Made by a program: the position numbers and the translations under genes. Source: Eremophila alpestris peregrina (lineage: Eukaryota; Chordata; Aves; Passeriformes; Alaudidae). Taken from it: a stretch of 64,000 nucleotides of DNA. Positions 50,601-62,455 of this stretch are shown here, piece after piece. The first letter of the stretch is position 1. The number at the start of each line of letters is the position of its first letter. Under the pieces are notes generated by a model, which made no database searches, was not told the origin of the DNA, and was given only the letters and a program-made list of their open reading frames with translations. Where the stretch lies: NCBI GenBank assembly GCA_009792885.1, contig WMCF01000015.1, positions 16,804,813-16,868,812 of the forward strand. The letters are read 5' to 3'.

Positions 50601-51976
50601 AACTTGTCACTGTCATTAAAGCTGTCTTCTACCTGACCAACACTGAGCAGCAGCAAATAAAGCCCATTTTAAGTCAGTCAGCTACCACCATCAAGAGTGA
50701 TGTCATGGAGTGCTGTAATTCTACCCTGTGTCAACCAGGTAATGCACAGATGTAGATTCAAAACTATAGACAGGCTACAGATGAGACATGTGGCTTAATT
50801 TTTGCCCCTACCACCAAACCAGTATTGTGACTGACAAAGGCCTAGCCCCAGGGTGCTGCAACACTTTGCTGATCAACAGGAAGATTCAATAAATGCTGCT
50901 GAGTGTTGCTCTGGGTTCATTGTGGTAGAACGCTAGTTCCAGCATACAAAAAAAAAGTAATTTAGACAAATACCAAGTCTGTTTTCATTTTCCCATAAAC
51001 ACATGTTCTCCAACAAGCCTTATGTCACAATAAAATCTGTGACTGAGGATAAAACTTAACCAGATACAAGAATAGCAACTCACCAATAGCTTATCCTACT
51101 CTTGGTAATCATTGAGTGAACGAGCCACATGGATAGCACAGGTTATTTGCTCTGAAAATGCTTTCCTAAGCTCCTGCTCTCCCTGAGGTGTGGAAAATAA
51201 TTAGGAACTATCTGAACTTCACTGCCAGCTGTGGGCCCACGACACGGTTGACAACTTGGATGGAGATTACCAGCCTGGACTCAAGACCGTAGACGATCTG
51301 AGCATTTCTATCACTCTGAAGATGAGCTCTGCAGCCTAATTGGAGTGAATGTAGCACCAATACAGGCAATGACCAGAACAGCTTATGCCATGCAACACCA
51401 TCTACGTATTTCTGACTTAAGCATAATTTTCAGTGACTAATACAATGCCTAAAATCGGCGTGTGAGGGTGCACTTCACAGGAAACACATGTGTCAGCCAA
51501 ATGAGAAAGGCAAATGGGAGAAAAAGCAAGCGCTCCGCAAACGGGAGGCGAAACACGACCGATGCTTTTCCACCGGGATGAGCGCCGAGAAGCATCGCGC
51601 AGGGCCGGGCCGAACGCCGGCACAGCACCAGCCCCTCTCCCGCAGAGCCGGCCTGAGGACGGAGGGAGAGCAGGAAAACGTGTACCCGAGCCGGGTCGGG
51701 CCAGCGGTCCAGTCGGGCCGGGCTCCTCCCATCCCAGCCTCAGGGGCTCCCGCTCCGCCCGCCGGCCCCGCCGGAGGCTCCGCGCACGCACCGCGCCGGG
51801 AGCCCTCACCCCGCCCCCGGTGCCCCGCCGCCTCCCGGGCCGACGGGGGCCCGAGCGCGGTACCTGGCCAAGAGCTCGAGATCCTCCAGCGCCGCCAGGA
51901 GCCGGTCCCGGGTGCTGCTCCGCTCCCCGCCTCCCCCGCCCGCCGTGGCCCCGGCCCCGGCTCCTGCCGCCGCCAT
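44509..51976 (-). CDS. MED4: Mediator complex subunit 4 (7 exons)
   Basis: Subunit of the Mediator middle module, which bridges transcription activators and RNA polymerase II in the nucleus. Coding exons (- strand order): 51864-51976, 49624-49690, 49104-49274, 48663-48720, 47597-47683, 46693-46824, 44509-44681; sum 801 nt, 266 aa plus stop (human 270). Residues 1-20 are Ala/Gly rich. The helical coiled-coil core spans about 24-136 (LLAALEDLELLA, then IHHEMQLLEKVVEKRDNDIQ). The conserved [20 protein letters not shown] segment is at 140-159, and a Pro/Asn-rich region follows. The tail is acidic, with a Ser run (STDSSSSSSDSD). All introns are GT-AG and phases join. The ATG at 51976 has G at -3 and +4 and gives the family length; the frame stays open for 104 codons upstream, into a CR1 copy. 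Confidence 0.96.
46693..46824 (-). CDS. MED4: MED4 coding exon 6
   Basis: Completes Gly166 and encodes residues 167-209 ([20 protein letters not shown], then a Pro/Asn/Gly-rich stretch to GRLP). The acceptor is TTAAAG with a weak pyrimidine tract. Confidence 0.95.
47597..47683 (-). CDS. MED4: MED4 coding exon 5
   Basis: Completes Gly137 and encodes residues 138-165, [20 protein letters not shown] through to LTWVP. This is the best conserved part of the protein. Donor GTAACT. Confidence 0.96.
48663..48720 (-). CDS. MED4: MED4 coding exon 4
   Basis: Short exon for residues 118-136, ATAVYQAKEKLKSIEKARK, the end of the coiled coil. Donor GTGAGT. Confidence 0.95.
49104..49274 (-). CDS. MED4: MED4 coding exon 3
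   Basis: Fifty-seven whole codons, residues 61-117, from ILELLIQRDGEFQELMKL to QKQLKEAEHIL. Heptad-like spacing of Leu, Ile and Val supports a coiled coil. Confidence 0.96.
49624..49690 (-). CDS. MED4: MED4 coding exon 2
   Basis: Completes Arg38 and encodes residues 39-60, ELIEILAISRNQKLPQPGEE, ending SQ. Acceptor TTTTCAG, donor GTAAGC. Confidence 0.95.
49691..51863. other. MED4 intron 1
   Basis: 2.2 kb with no transposon or nested gene recognised. Its 5' end, from about 51540, is part of the MED4 CpG island. Confidence 0.75.
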
Positions 51977-52210
51977 CGCGATCCGGGCCCGGCCCCGAGC
52001 GGGAACCGCCCCCGGCAGGCGCGGGCGGCGCGCGGCAGCGCCCCCAGCGGCGGAGGGACGAGCTGCAGCCGCCAGGCGGCGCGCGCACGCGCGGGGCGGA
52101 GGGGCGGGTCCCTTCCCGCCGCTCCCGGGGGGCGGTGCCGGGATCCGAGGGGTGAGGGGAAAGGGGCTCGCATCTGCCTTGTCAGTGCCCCTCTTGGGGC
52201 CGGGTCGCTG
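51540..52210 (-). promoter_or_regulatory. MED4: MED4 CpG-island promoter with NRF1 site
   Basis: CpG-dense DNA surrounds exon 1. Upstream of the ATG, CGCGCACGCGCG at 52082-52093 matches the NRF1 consensus YGCGCAYGCGCR at every position and lies about 106 bp before the start codon. Two GC boxes follow at about 52094-52109 (GGGGCGGAGGGGCGGG). There is no TATA box. The large open frames on both strands here come from GC richness. Confidence 0.75.
51864..51976 (-). CDS. MED4: MED4 coding exon 1
   Basis: Residues 1-37 plus two bases of Arg38: an Ala/Gly-rich start, then ERSSTRDRLLAALEDLELLA. Donor GTACCG. The family-like STRDRLL segment fixes the frame. Confidence 0.93.
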
Positions 52211-52235
52211 CGCGAGGATCTGTGCTTGTTGCTTT

Positions 52236-52530
52236 TTGAATCCTTGAGGCTGGAAAAGACCTCTGAGATCATGGAGTCTGAACAGCACCTTGTCAACTAG
52301 GCCACGGCACTTAGGGCCACGTCCAGGCTTTCCTTAAACGCCTACAGGGATGGTGACTCCACCACCTCCCTGGGCAGTCCATTCCAATGTTTAACCACCC
52401 TTTCTGTAAAGAAAATCTTCCTGATGTGTAACTTAAACTTCGCCTGGTGCAGCTGAAGGCTGTGACCTCTCCTCCTCCTATTGGCAGTCGGGGAGAAGAG
52501 GTCAGTCCCCACCTGGCTACAACCATTCCA
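52236..52530 (-). mobile_element. CR1 3'-end fragment upstream of MED4
   Basis: The minus strand reads as a CR1 tail: GGCTGGAAAAGACCTCTGAG near 52249, GGGATGGTGACTCCACCACC near 52347, and TCTGTAAAGAAAATCTTCCTG near 52403. Its 3' end lies about 260 bp upstream of the MED4 start codon, at the edge of the CpG island. The 5' boundary is uncertain. Confidence 0.9.
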
Positions 52531-52718
52531 ACTGGAATGCGTCTATGGAGTCCCCGGGTCTCCACAAAGAGTCTCCAGATGACACTGATGTATGCTAAAG
52601 GCACAGGAAACAGGCTGCAGGTGAAATGTGTGCAACTGAATTACATCTTCAGGGGCTTAATTCAAATTTTGAGGGTGTCCAAAAATCCCTCCGGTGCCTT
52701 TGATCAGATAGAGGATGA

Positions 52719-53044
52719 AATCACAGAATCACAGAAAGGGTCAGGTTGGGACCACACAGGGTCATCTGGTCCAACCTCCCTGCTCAAGCAGGGTTGTCCT
52801 AGAGCACACTGCATAGGATGGCATCCAGAGGGTTCTTGATATCTCCAGTGAGGGAGACTCCATAATCTCTCTAGGCAACCTGTTCTAGAGCATGGTCACC
52901 CACACAGCGAAGAAGTTCTTCCTCATGTTCAGGTAGAGTTTCCTGTGCATCAGTTTCTGCCCATTGCCTCTTGCCCTATTGCTTGCCACCGCTGAGAAGC
53001 ACCAGGCTCTATCCTCTGACGCCTCCCCTTTAGGCATTTATATT
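52719..53044 (-). mobile_element. Another CR1 3'-end fragment
   Basis: Begins with the AATCACAGAA terminus and continues with GGTCATCTGGTCCAACCTCC near 52762, GAAGAAGTTCTTCCTCATGTT near 52910, and CCATTGCCTCTTGCCCTATTG near 52963. Minus orientation; a different subfamily from the copy at 52236. Confidence 0.92.
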
Positions 53045-56000
53045 TGGTGTTTTACTGACAACTGAAGGTTAAGTGCCTGATACTGAAAGCATAACAAAAT
53101 CTTGAGCTTTAAATCAGACCAAGACCAGGGTTTTACCTGGGCTGGCTGTCCCATACCTGACCAGAGGCAACACTGACCTCCTGATGCTGCCTCTGCAGCC
53201 CTGTGCGTCCATGAAGGCTGAAGGCAGCTTGCTGTCCATCGCAGACCTCTACACACAATGTTGGGGGCAAGTAACAGGCACAAATCCTGCCCTCAACCCT
53301 GCCAGCAGTTGAGTTATAATTAAAAAGTACTGCTGTGTTGTGGGGGGGTTTTTTAATGCTCTATATGGGCTGGTGAAACGGGCCTCTCCTTCTGGGCAGA
53401 GTCACAGTGAAGCCAGTGGAATTTTTTATATTTGTGAAAGTTTCAGGAATGTTCAAAGACCCCGAGAGGCCAGGGTGGAGAGAAGATGAGGGAGTACAGA
53501 GTGAGAGCTAATCTGTGGCCAGGGTTCATTAACCAGGGCAAGCAGTGCCACAGAACAACAGGGAGCCCCAGACTCCGAGTCCTCCTGCTGTCAGCAGGCA
53601 GCTGCCAGTAAACAGCGATTTTCTTCTGCCCTGATTAGAGAAAGGCCTACATGAACAATAACATCCCTGACTGCTATGGTATTTACTCTGATTGTCTGTT
53701 ACCTTCTGCAGTAAATATGTTCCTGAGAAATTTGCATTTATTTAAAGAAGAGAAAAAAAGGCAAGAAACTCACTAGTCGGTAATTCTTTGAACTGTGATT
53801 TAAATAAGCTATTCAACACTATGAGATTTGTGATAAAGCAATGAGATTTGGCATCTCTGAGAAAAAATCTTTGCCAACAGGAGTTATTTAAAATTCCTTT
53901 GCAATGCCCAACAACCCTCAACATTCTGATTGTAAATAGTTTGGGAATTCTGTTTAAACTGCATAGCAGATAAAATCTCATCAAATAGTTCTGCCTTTTA
54001 AATTGCTTTTGCTTGCTTTTTCCCCCCCCTCCTCTATTTCCTTGCTTTTGTTCAGGGAAAGATTAATCAGTGATGGTGTCTGGTTGTGCATCCAGTTCAC
54101 TGATTTGTTAGTGTCTGTATGGGTGCATAAATAGAAAGAAATAGCAACCTCGAAAACAAAGGAGTCCTTCTGCTAAATCATTTTCTTCCTCATACTCATT
54201 TTGACATCTGAATTATTTAGACTTGAAGTACTTCTGCTATATTTCAGGGCAATAATGCCGATTTCATTTCAGCTAAAAGTTTGCAGCATTGATAGGACAC
54301 CCAAAGTTGACAGGTGTGAATATTGATTATAGGAGATTTCTGTAGCCTGATCTTTCACTCTCCTTGTGCCTGGAAGCTTGTTCCATCCCTTCCTCTTGAC
54401 AGCAGTACTACTCCCACCCAACCAGGCCAATACCACCCATCTTTCACTGGAGCAGCCACCCTTCTCTCCCTACTTCTCAAATTTCTGTCCCTCTTCCAGG
54501 CAGCATGGACAACTGTCTGCTTTCTACTGCCCAGTCCTTTCCTTCTCCTTGCCCTGGCAATGCAGCCATGGCTGGGGAGTGCAGTGGAATAGGCAGAGAC
54601 TTAATTGTTCTTGTGCCTCTGTGTGGGAGGGCAGGGTGAGACCAGAGCTATCAGGGAATGCCTGCCTGTGCCAAGACATAGAAAGTCATTCAGACCATGT
54701 CAGAGAGGTCATCTCCTTCAGGACAAAGGGAAAGGCTGGGTGAAATGGGCTCGTTCTCCAAACTTGTCCCATGGGCTGATTACTTTAAGACTGAGTGAAT
54801 GATTTGCTGAATAGACTTCTGAAACATTTGCCTATAAAAACAACAGAGCCTCTGTTCCCCCAGTGTTGGTTCCTCTGTTACCTCAGTTCTTCAGTGCTTT
54901 TTGCCTTCTTTCCCCTGGGGTAAACTTTTTTTCATAGTTGTGTTGGTTTTGAGCCAGACCTGCTTCTTTAAAGATCATGTCCCTCCTGAATAACTAAGCA
55001 TTATTCCCAATTTTATCCAGTAGTCTGAGAACATTTTAGTTTATGTGGCCATACATGGATCTTTGCACAGTGAGTTTATTAGATATTTCAGAGCTCTTTC
55101 ATTTCAGATTGTCTATTCAATGGCATACTGAGTGTATTGTTAAGAACCTGCTAGCCCAAGCAAAAATAGCTCATTTTATCTTATTCAGTTGAGTCTTGTC
55201 TCTTCCAGAATGGGCCTTGAAGTGATGATCTGCAGAGCAAGCTGATTCCTCCTAGACAGGTCTAGGAGCAGCTTATCTGGTTTAATAGTTCACCACGGCC
55301 AAGAAGCTGAGATGTTGCTAACTTCTCATGTCCCAGCTGCAGATTTTCACCCGCCCTTAACTCCTCCTTGGTGTTTGCCATATGGTCCATGAGCCACTTC
55401 AACTCAATAACCAGAGTGAAGAATATATAATTTGGGACAGGGTGATCATTTCCTTCTGCGATAGTGAACTCTAACCTCATCATATGGATCCATGCCTCCA
55501 GAGTGTGTCTTTAGTTACAGCTAATTTCATGGGACTGTGGGCTAGTGCTGGAAAGTGACGTCTTCCCCTTCTCTTAGTCATAATTCAGTGCAATTCAGAC
55601 CTAGGATTCCTCTAGTGCAAAAACCTTTTCTTCCAACATAGCATTGTGATTCCTTAACTTCAGGTATTCCTACTGTTCTTTTCATGAACTAGAGGATCAC
55701 TTTAGAACATGGAAACTCAGCTGTAGAGAATCTCACCTAAGAAGCCAAAGTAGGTCTGTGTTTCAAGTTAAAATCTGTTTTTTCTGGGCTACAGTGCTTT
55801 TCAGCTGTCTTCTAATTTATACATTCCAGACACCAGACATCAAGTGTTCAGTTGGCAACAGCTGAGTTTACCATGCCTTAAAATAATAAGGAAAAATACT
55901 GACTACAGAAGATACATAACTCCTGAAGGCTCTCAGGACCATGGGGAATAAAGCATTGCAATCACTACAAATAAAAAGGCATGAGGATAAGCAAGGAGAG

Positions 56001-58159
56001 AAAGAAGGAAAAAGGACAAAACAAATACTCATTTCCACTTCCCCTAGATAATGTAAAAATAAAATCCTTTCTGTCAAATATCAACTGAAATAGAAATCAA
56101 ACATCTTGAGCACTGTTTGGAAGGATTTCACAGCTGTACTTTGGTCTGTGAAGATGAGAATAATCGTCCCTCATTTATCAAGACGACTTTACACCATTAA
56201 TATTTTGAAATGTGTCTGATAAATCATCCATTTCTTACTGCTATTTAAAAAGAAATCTATGTTTCCCTGCTCACTTATGTTGGATAGTGATTTTAAACCA
56301 ATGAGATGAGAAAGGAAATGAAAAAGGTGGCTTTACTTAACTGGTGTAATTTTAGAATAGATTATAGATGAGAAAAAAATAGATAATACTATGAGCCAAA
56401 ACTTATTTTTTGGGGGGAAGGAGCGTGAAACACTAGTACATATGGCCAAAACCAGAGTTTGGTATGCCATTCCAGACTGTTTCAGCACAGAATTAGCTCT
56501 GCTTTGAGCTATATTAAACTTGAGTTACACTGATTTCTTCTGGTGTAAATTTGGGCTCAGAGCCCTTAAGACAGGAAGTCACCCAGGCAGAAAGCAGTCC
56601 TTGCTTTCAGTCTGCTGGAGGGCTTGTGGGGACCAGTGCTGCCTGTGAAGTAGGAGGTGTTGAGTGGGAAAGAGAACCAAAATTGGCCCTGGATAGCGAG
56701 GGGAGGGAAAATAAATAAAGAAAGAAAGAAGAATGTCCTTTGAAAAGGAAAAGCTTGTTTGACAGCTTGGCCACTAGAGATATTCACAATCCTGCCAAGT
56801 CTTCCCAGGAATAAAGGAAAATTTGTGGCAATTAAATATGAGATTTTTTTCCTCACCAAGCTAAAAGTTAATGCTGACTACTTCATGAAATAAAACATCC
56901 AATTAGAGATAATGAGACTCCTGGGGTAACCCCCCAACACATAGTAATTTTGAGCCTTCATTAAGTTAAACTTGTTTATTTGGGGGGAAAAAATAATTTT
57001 CCTGGTGGCTCCTGCTGTAAACTGTTTACCAAAAACTACTGGGACACCCACACAAGCTTCTGTAGAAGCCAGGCTGAAATTTAGAGTTGTTTACTTCCCC
57101 TCACAAAAAATCCAAGGGCAATGATGACAGCTGCAGTCCCTGTTCTCCCACATGCTGAATTCCAGCTAGGCTGTTAGGATTTGTAATTTACTTAGAATGA
57201 ATCTCTTCCCACATCTCCCTCATCCTTTTATTGTGCCCCATTGCCTGCTAAAGATAAAGCTGTCATCTCTTCCCATTTAGACCTGTCTTTTAACTGGGTG
57301 AGTTCATCTTCTAATCTCCAAGATGCTGCTCCGATTTTCACCTGCTTAATGCAACCTTCCTTCATATACCTGCAGCTGACATCAGCATCAGCTTCTGTCC
57401 TGAGATTCAGAAAGAGCAGAATGCCAGCCAGAAATAGAGGTGCCTGGCTTAAATTAGTTGTGAAGACTGAGTTCTAGGGTAAAGAAAAAATGGAAGATTT
57501 ATTTACCTACATGAGCAAAAATGAAAAAGTTGTTTCTCTCCTAGCAATTGGAGATGGGCAGAGGTAGCACCCCTTATGAAAGAAAAATCTTGGGAGAACT
57601 GAGGAAAGTTTTTACTGGCAGCTGATAAAACAGTATGATACCCTATTCCAAAAGCAATTACAGAACTGCTTATACCCAGCAGCCAAATAGGATCCCACGG
57701 GACATTCTGAAATCTAACAAACTACTAGCAGTGCTGGTTCCATGTGAATTGAGGGGAGAGTTCAGAGCTATTAAGCCTGGGAAAGAAGACAATCAGCAGT
57801 GGTCTGTCCTTTGTGAAGCAGGCCTTGCGTGGATCTCTACTTCAGGGCTCTGCCATTTATTTGAATATTAACGTATCATGCAGAAAGAAACTCTGCTGTC
57901 ATTTAAGTGTTGGCAGAGTTATTGTGTCTGTAGATGAGGTGTTCAAGGGTTAGTGGTAGGCCAAGTGAAGAGTTGTTTCTCTAGTTTTGATTATCCACAA
58001 GCATAGGTACTGAAAGCCCATTGAAAATACATTCTTCAGTAGTGACTCATGTGGATGCTTTCAGGTAGCCAATAGAGCTCTTTAGAGAGTCAGCCTTATC
58101 TGCTTCCAAAAAGGATGAAGCTACTCAACAGTATTGTCATTGAAGAATTAGAGACCATG
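53045..58159. other. Intergenic DNA right of MED4, no gene seen
   Basis: Open frames are at most 125 codons (54366-54743) and lack motifs. There is an A/G-rich patch near 56710-56735. No transposon was recognised. Confidence 0.55.
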
Positions 58160-58285
58160 TCTCAAAGGCCAGGTTGGATGGGGACCTGAGCCACCTGATC
58201 CAGCTGAAGGTGTCCCTGCCTATGGCAGGGGGTTGGAACTGGATGGTCTCTAAGGTCCTCACCAACCAAAACCATTCTGATTTCT
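58160..58285 (+). mobile_element. Short CR1 tail fragment
   Basis: The plus strand contains GGCCAGGTTGGATGGGGACC near 58168, CCTATGGCAGGGGGTTGGAAC near 58218, and an ATTCTGATTTCT terminus. Only the last 125 bases of the element are present. Confidence 0.88.
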
Positions 58286-61200
58286 AAGATTATTTCTATG
58301 TTAAATTCAAACCAAACTCCCCTCCAGTGGAAAAATCCTAACAACAGTTCATGTTTACTCATATCCTATCTCCTTTTTAACTCAAACTGCAACATAGTAC
58401 TGACATAAAATCATCAAAAGCCATGCAGTCTTACCATGCCACCTTGTGCGAGATAGGTGGCAGTTAATGAAAGTAATCTGACAAGAGTTCATACATGATT
58501 AAGATAAATGTATCCCTGATATCCTGGGTATTTTGAAATTATTCTGAGTTTTTTACCTGTTTAATATAAACTTCTTGTGCTAGGACTTGTTTCTTGTGCC
58601 TTGTGAAGGCACAGAACCCTGCTCAGCTCCATGCTGCCTGTCAAAATGTCATATGTTATGCACATGACAATGCCAGCATTGGAAAATGCTTCGTTAAAAG
58701 CTGCTTTGCAGGCATGAACTTGAGCACATAAGGCATATATGCTAAATGCACATTGGAATACAGAATAGGAAAAGCAACCAGTACAATCTGTCACATCTTT
58801 ACAGACCTTGAAAAGTGTCATGACAGGAGAATAATTTACATGTTTTCATTTCTCTTAACCTTGCTGAATTCCTTTCATAACACCTGCCTTGCCCTGCCCC
58901 CATCCCAGTCAGAGCTGTGTAGTCACTACAGTGGGAGGGAATGTGGCCAGGCTGGGATTGCACGTATTTCTTGTCCCCAGGTGCTTCATAAATGACACTT
59001 AGGTTATCTGGTAATAAAGTTGGCAAAGGAAAGAATGCCATAGGAGTGAGTTATAAGCATTTGAGGTAGTGTGGCAAGGAGTTCACCTCAGGGAACCCTC
59101 TTACTCAGTCACTCGCTTCTTCCCTCACAGTACCCCTTGCGCTTCTAATTCTTGTCTCTGATTTTGTTCTGGTTACTCAGGGCCTGAGTCATATACCTTG
59201 AAATAACAGTCACCCTCTTCCAAATTCAAGGCTCAAAGACACTTGAACAACTATGGTACTTCAAGAAATTAAGGTCCAATTTTGCTAAAGGTTGACCTTG
59301 TGAGTTGCTAAGGGCTTTTTCCCTCCATTCAATAGCATGGCTCTCCCTGTGTTTAACTCTGGGCCTTGGGCTCGTTGCTTACAATTAAGAATGTATTTAA
59401 GCTGAGTACAGTACCTGGCAGGTTCCTCTGTTTTGCAGGACAAAGTATCTGAGAACACATTTGTGGTAGGACTGCTCAAGTACATTTATTCTAGATGCTG
59501 ATAACTCTGTCAAGTGCTTCTGCCTTCCAAGCTGTGACATTTTATCCTTTAAAATTCAGTGTAGTTCTACGGCTCTTTGAGCATTTTCACAAGAATGGAA
59601 GTGCATTCAGCATGGATGCAGACAGGATGTTTATAGAATTATAGGCTGTTGTATGAACTATTTGGGTTGCTTCTGATATGACCATTCCACTGGCACCTTG
59701 GAGTGTCCTTCCACAGTCATCCAGCAGCTCCAGCTCCCTACCCAGCCACTGCAGGTGACAAGTTAGTGCTGGAGATGGCACTGTGCTGTGCCTTTCCTCA
59801 CAGCACCAGCTGTACCTTGCTGTGACGTGCCAGCAAAATCAAACAATCCCATGGGGTAAACACCAGCACACAGGAGTGCCTCTGCAGCAGTCCCAAGTCC
59901 AGACATATATCTGTGATGTCAGGGTGAGCCTTGGGTGTGCACCAGTCTATCCTTTGGCCTCACCCACTTCTTTGCACCTTTGATTCATGGGAAATACACC
60001 CAGGCCAAAAGACAACCATGACACATTCCTCCAGACCCCCAAGCAAAGAACATGATGTTAGTATTCCAGACATGCATTCTGCATGTAGTCACATGTCTTG
60101 TGTCAGTTTAGGGACCTTAGGCCTTCTTTCTCTGTTAACTCACAGTACCCATCTTTATATATTATAGAAATACATGTAATACAAGTTTCAAAATTTATTT
60201 TTCAGGAAACAGATAGTTTTCATAAACAGGTTTGCATTGGTCTCTGTGAAAAGGCTATCCTATCTCTATGGGATTCCTACTTCTGTCAGGCTATCAGATG
60301 CCTGCAAAATTGTTCCTTGCTTATGAGAGTCCCACACAAAGCTGGTTGAGAATTCACACGTGCCATTGGTTCTGTTGTCTTCCTAGACAAACAGTTGCTT
60401 CTCTCTCACCAAAACAGACAATCCAGGTACTAAGGTTCAGTCTCAAAACAAAAGAACATGCCAGACTCTCCAGAGGTAAAATCCTAAATCCATAATCCTC
60501 CCTTCTTGCCAAGCTCTTCTTCCTGGCATGAACACAGGTGCCAAGAAAGAAAAAAAGAAATTACAAGTTTAATAGTAATGCTGCAGAACTTTGTGAACAA
60601 GAGGAGGATTCAACACAGATTCTTAAGATTGTTTATGCAAGGAAATTGTATTGAAATTCTGTTCGGACACAAGTAGTTAGAAAAGGTTTCAGAGTTTGAT
60701 AAATTCTGCCTTTAAAACTTAAAAATCTTAAACTTTAAATTTCTTGAAGAGTTTTGCCCTTTTAAAACTATGATTTTAGTGTCTTTTTGTTGTAGTCCTT
60801 ATTACAAGTGTTTGCTGTTAATCTCACGTGCCCGATTACATCAAGCCTTGTTTTTATGAAAACAAAATGCTGTGGTTTGTTTCAACATCTGAACACCAGC
60901 AGTAAGTTAGCTGGAGAAGCCATGCAATCTCCCTAGTTTCAGACTGACCTCTGGCAATCCTATCTCTTGCTGGAACAACATTATGTTCCACTTCCAAACA
61001 GCTGATGGGCACTAATTTTCCAGAAGTAACAGAATGTAGGAAGGGAATCCAACTCTCAGTCACACCCCATTTCCTCTATCTTTTGGAGAGATGACAAGCT
61101 CCCATTAAAAGAAGGAGAATTGAAACAAGTCCTTTCCAATTTGAAATTTCACACATGTAGAAGAATATGCTAACTAAAGTTTTCTGAAAATAAAATGGAA

Positions 61201-61849
61201 AGTGATGCGGAAGCTGAAGTAACTGCACGTGCTATATTCAAAGCCAGACTGTGAATGGATTTCTTGAAATATCAAATTTTAGCTGCAGAAAAGCTGTCAA
61301 AATTCATCATATATGAACATAGAAAGACATTACAGTCTGAGACTGATGAATATCTGTGATGAGAAAAACAACCCAACTGGCGTGTAGAGAAATGCTTGAA
61401 GCTTTCTTTGTTATGACTACAGTAAAAATACACAACTATTTTCCTAGAATAACAAAGCATTCATTCTCTCTCCTGCTTGGAGCTGTTGGCCATTTGCAGC
61501 ATGTTATTAGCAACTGCACAAATGTCTTGTGCTTTAAAAAATCAAAGAATTTAGTAAGTAAGGAGAATTAATACCTTGCCTATAGCCCTGCCCCTGGAAT
61601 TATGTGGTTTGCTTTAAGGAGTCACTGGATTAAAAAACTGTAATCTATGCTGAAAGCAAGGACTGGTACCCAAGTCCTCCATTTCTCAGGGGAGCACCTC
61701 TGTAATTAAGGTACAGAGTTGGGCTTCCTATTTTTGCATGTGCTTTTCCTGGTGTTGTGATTCTTCATTGGTTTTTTTGTCTAGAAGTCTCTGCTGTAGG
61801 TGGGGGTGGTCATGCACCTGAGCATCCTGGATCTGTCTTAAGAAGGTCT
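58286..61849. other. Intergenic DNA, no gene seen
   Basis: Ordinary unique-looking DNA with short random open frames. An 8-bp-arm inverted repeat of TGCCACCT is at 58437-58462. Confidence 0.55.
58437..58462. promoter_or_regulatory. Paired TGCCACCT / AGGTGGCA inverted motif
   Basis: Arms 58437-58444 and 58455-58462 are exact reverse complements separated by 10 bases. Each contains CACCT, the ZEB/SNAI-type E-box core, and resembles half of a CTCF word. Function is unproven. Confidence 0.25.
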
Positions 61850-62455
61850 CCTTTTGGGAAGGGAACTGCAGATTTGAAGTGTACCTCTGAGGAAGATGCC
61901 CAGCTCCCATGCTGCAGCAGCCTGTCCTTGGAGGACTGCACCCCCTGGAAGAGTGACCCACACCACAGCACTTTGAGGGGCACTGTTGCCCATGGATAGG
62001 ACTCACATTGCAGCAGGTCACAGGGAGCTGCTGCTCATGAGATGGAGTCATGCCAGAGAAGTTAATGGAGAACTGTCTCCTGTGGGAGCGACTCCAGGGT
62101 GCAGCAGGGGAACAGCTCCTCTCCCTGAGCAGTGAGAGAAAAACCACAGATGGTGAACTGACCAAACCCCCATTCCCTTTCTCCCTGCACAGTTGTTGGG
62201 AAAGAGGGAGGGGTTGGGGCAGCTAAGGTGGTTTTTTAAGAGCTTATTTTACCTCTCATTATCCTGCCCTGATTTTATTAGTAACAAATTCACCTTATAT
62301 CTCTAAGTCAAGCCTGTTTTGCCCTTGACAGTATTTGATGAGTGACCTCTCCTGGTCCTTATCTCAACTCATGATCCCTTGGTTAAATTTTCTCCCCTCT
62401 ATCCAGCTGCAGAGGGCAGTAAGTGAGCAGCATCTAGGCAGTGTCAACCCATGAA
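61850..62455 (+). mobile_element. Endogenous retrovirus LTR relic
   Basis: Recalled avian LTR blocks occur in order on the plus strand: GATGGTGAACTGACC near 62150, CTCTCATTATCCTGCCCTGAT near 62254, CCTGTTTTGCCCTTGACAG near 62312, CTTATCTCAACTCATGA near 62358, and a GTCAACCCATGA end near 62443. The segment just before the terminus is shortened. The 5' limit is unclear. There is no coding retroviral sequence beside it. Confidence 0.7.

Noticed and set aside
51488..52300. Open frames of 213-270 codons on both strands at the MED4 promoter
   Set aside because: Stop codons are rare in CpG-rich DNA. The minus frame containing MED4 exon 1 explains the only family match; the others are Pro/Arg/Ala-rich shadows.
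55262..55483. 73-codon minus-strand frame resembling a helical protein
   Set aside because: Short, without family match or splice sites; treated as chance.
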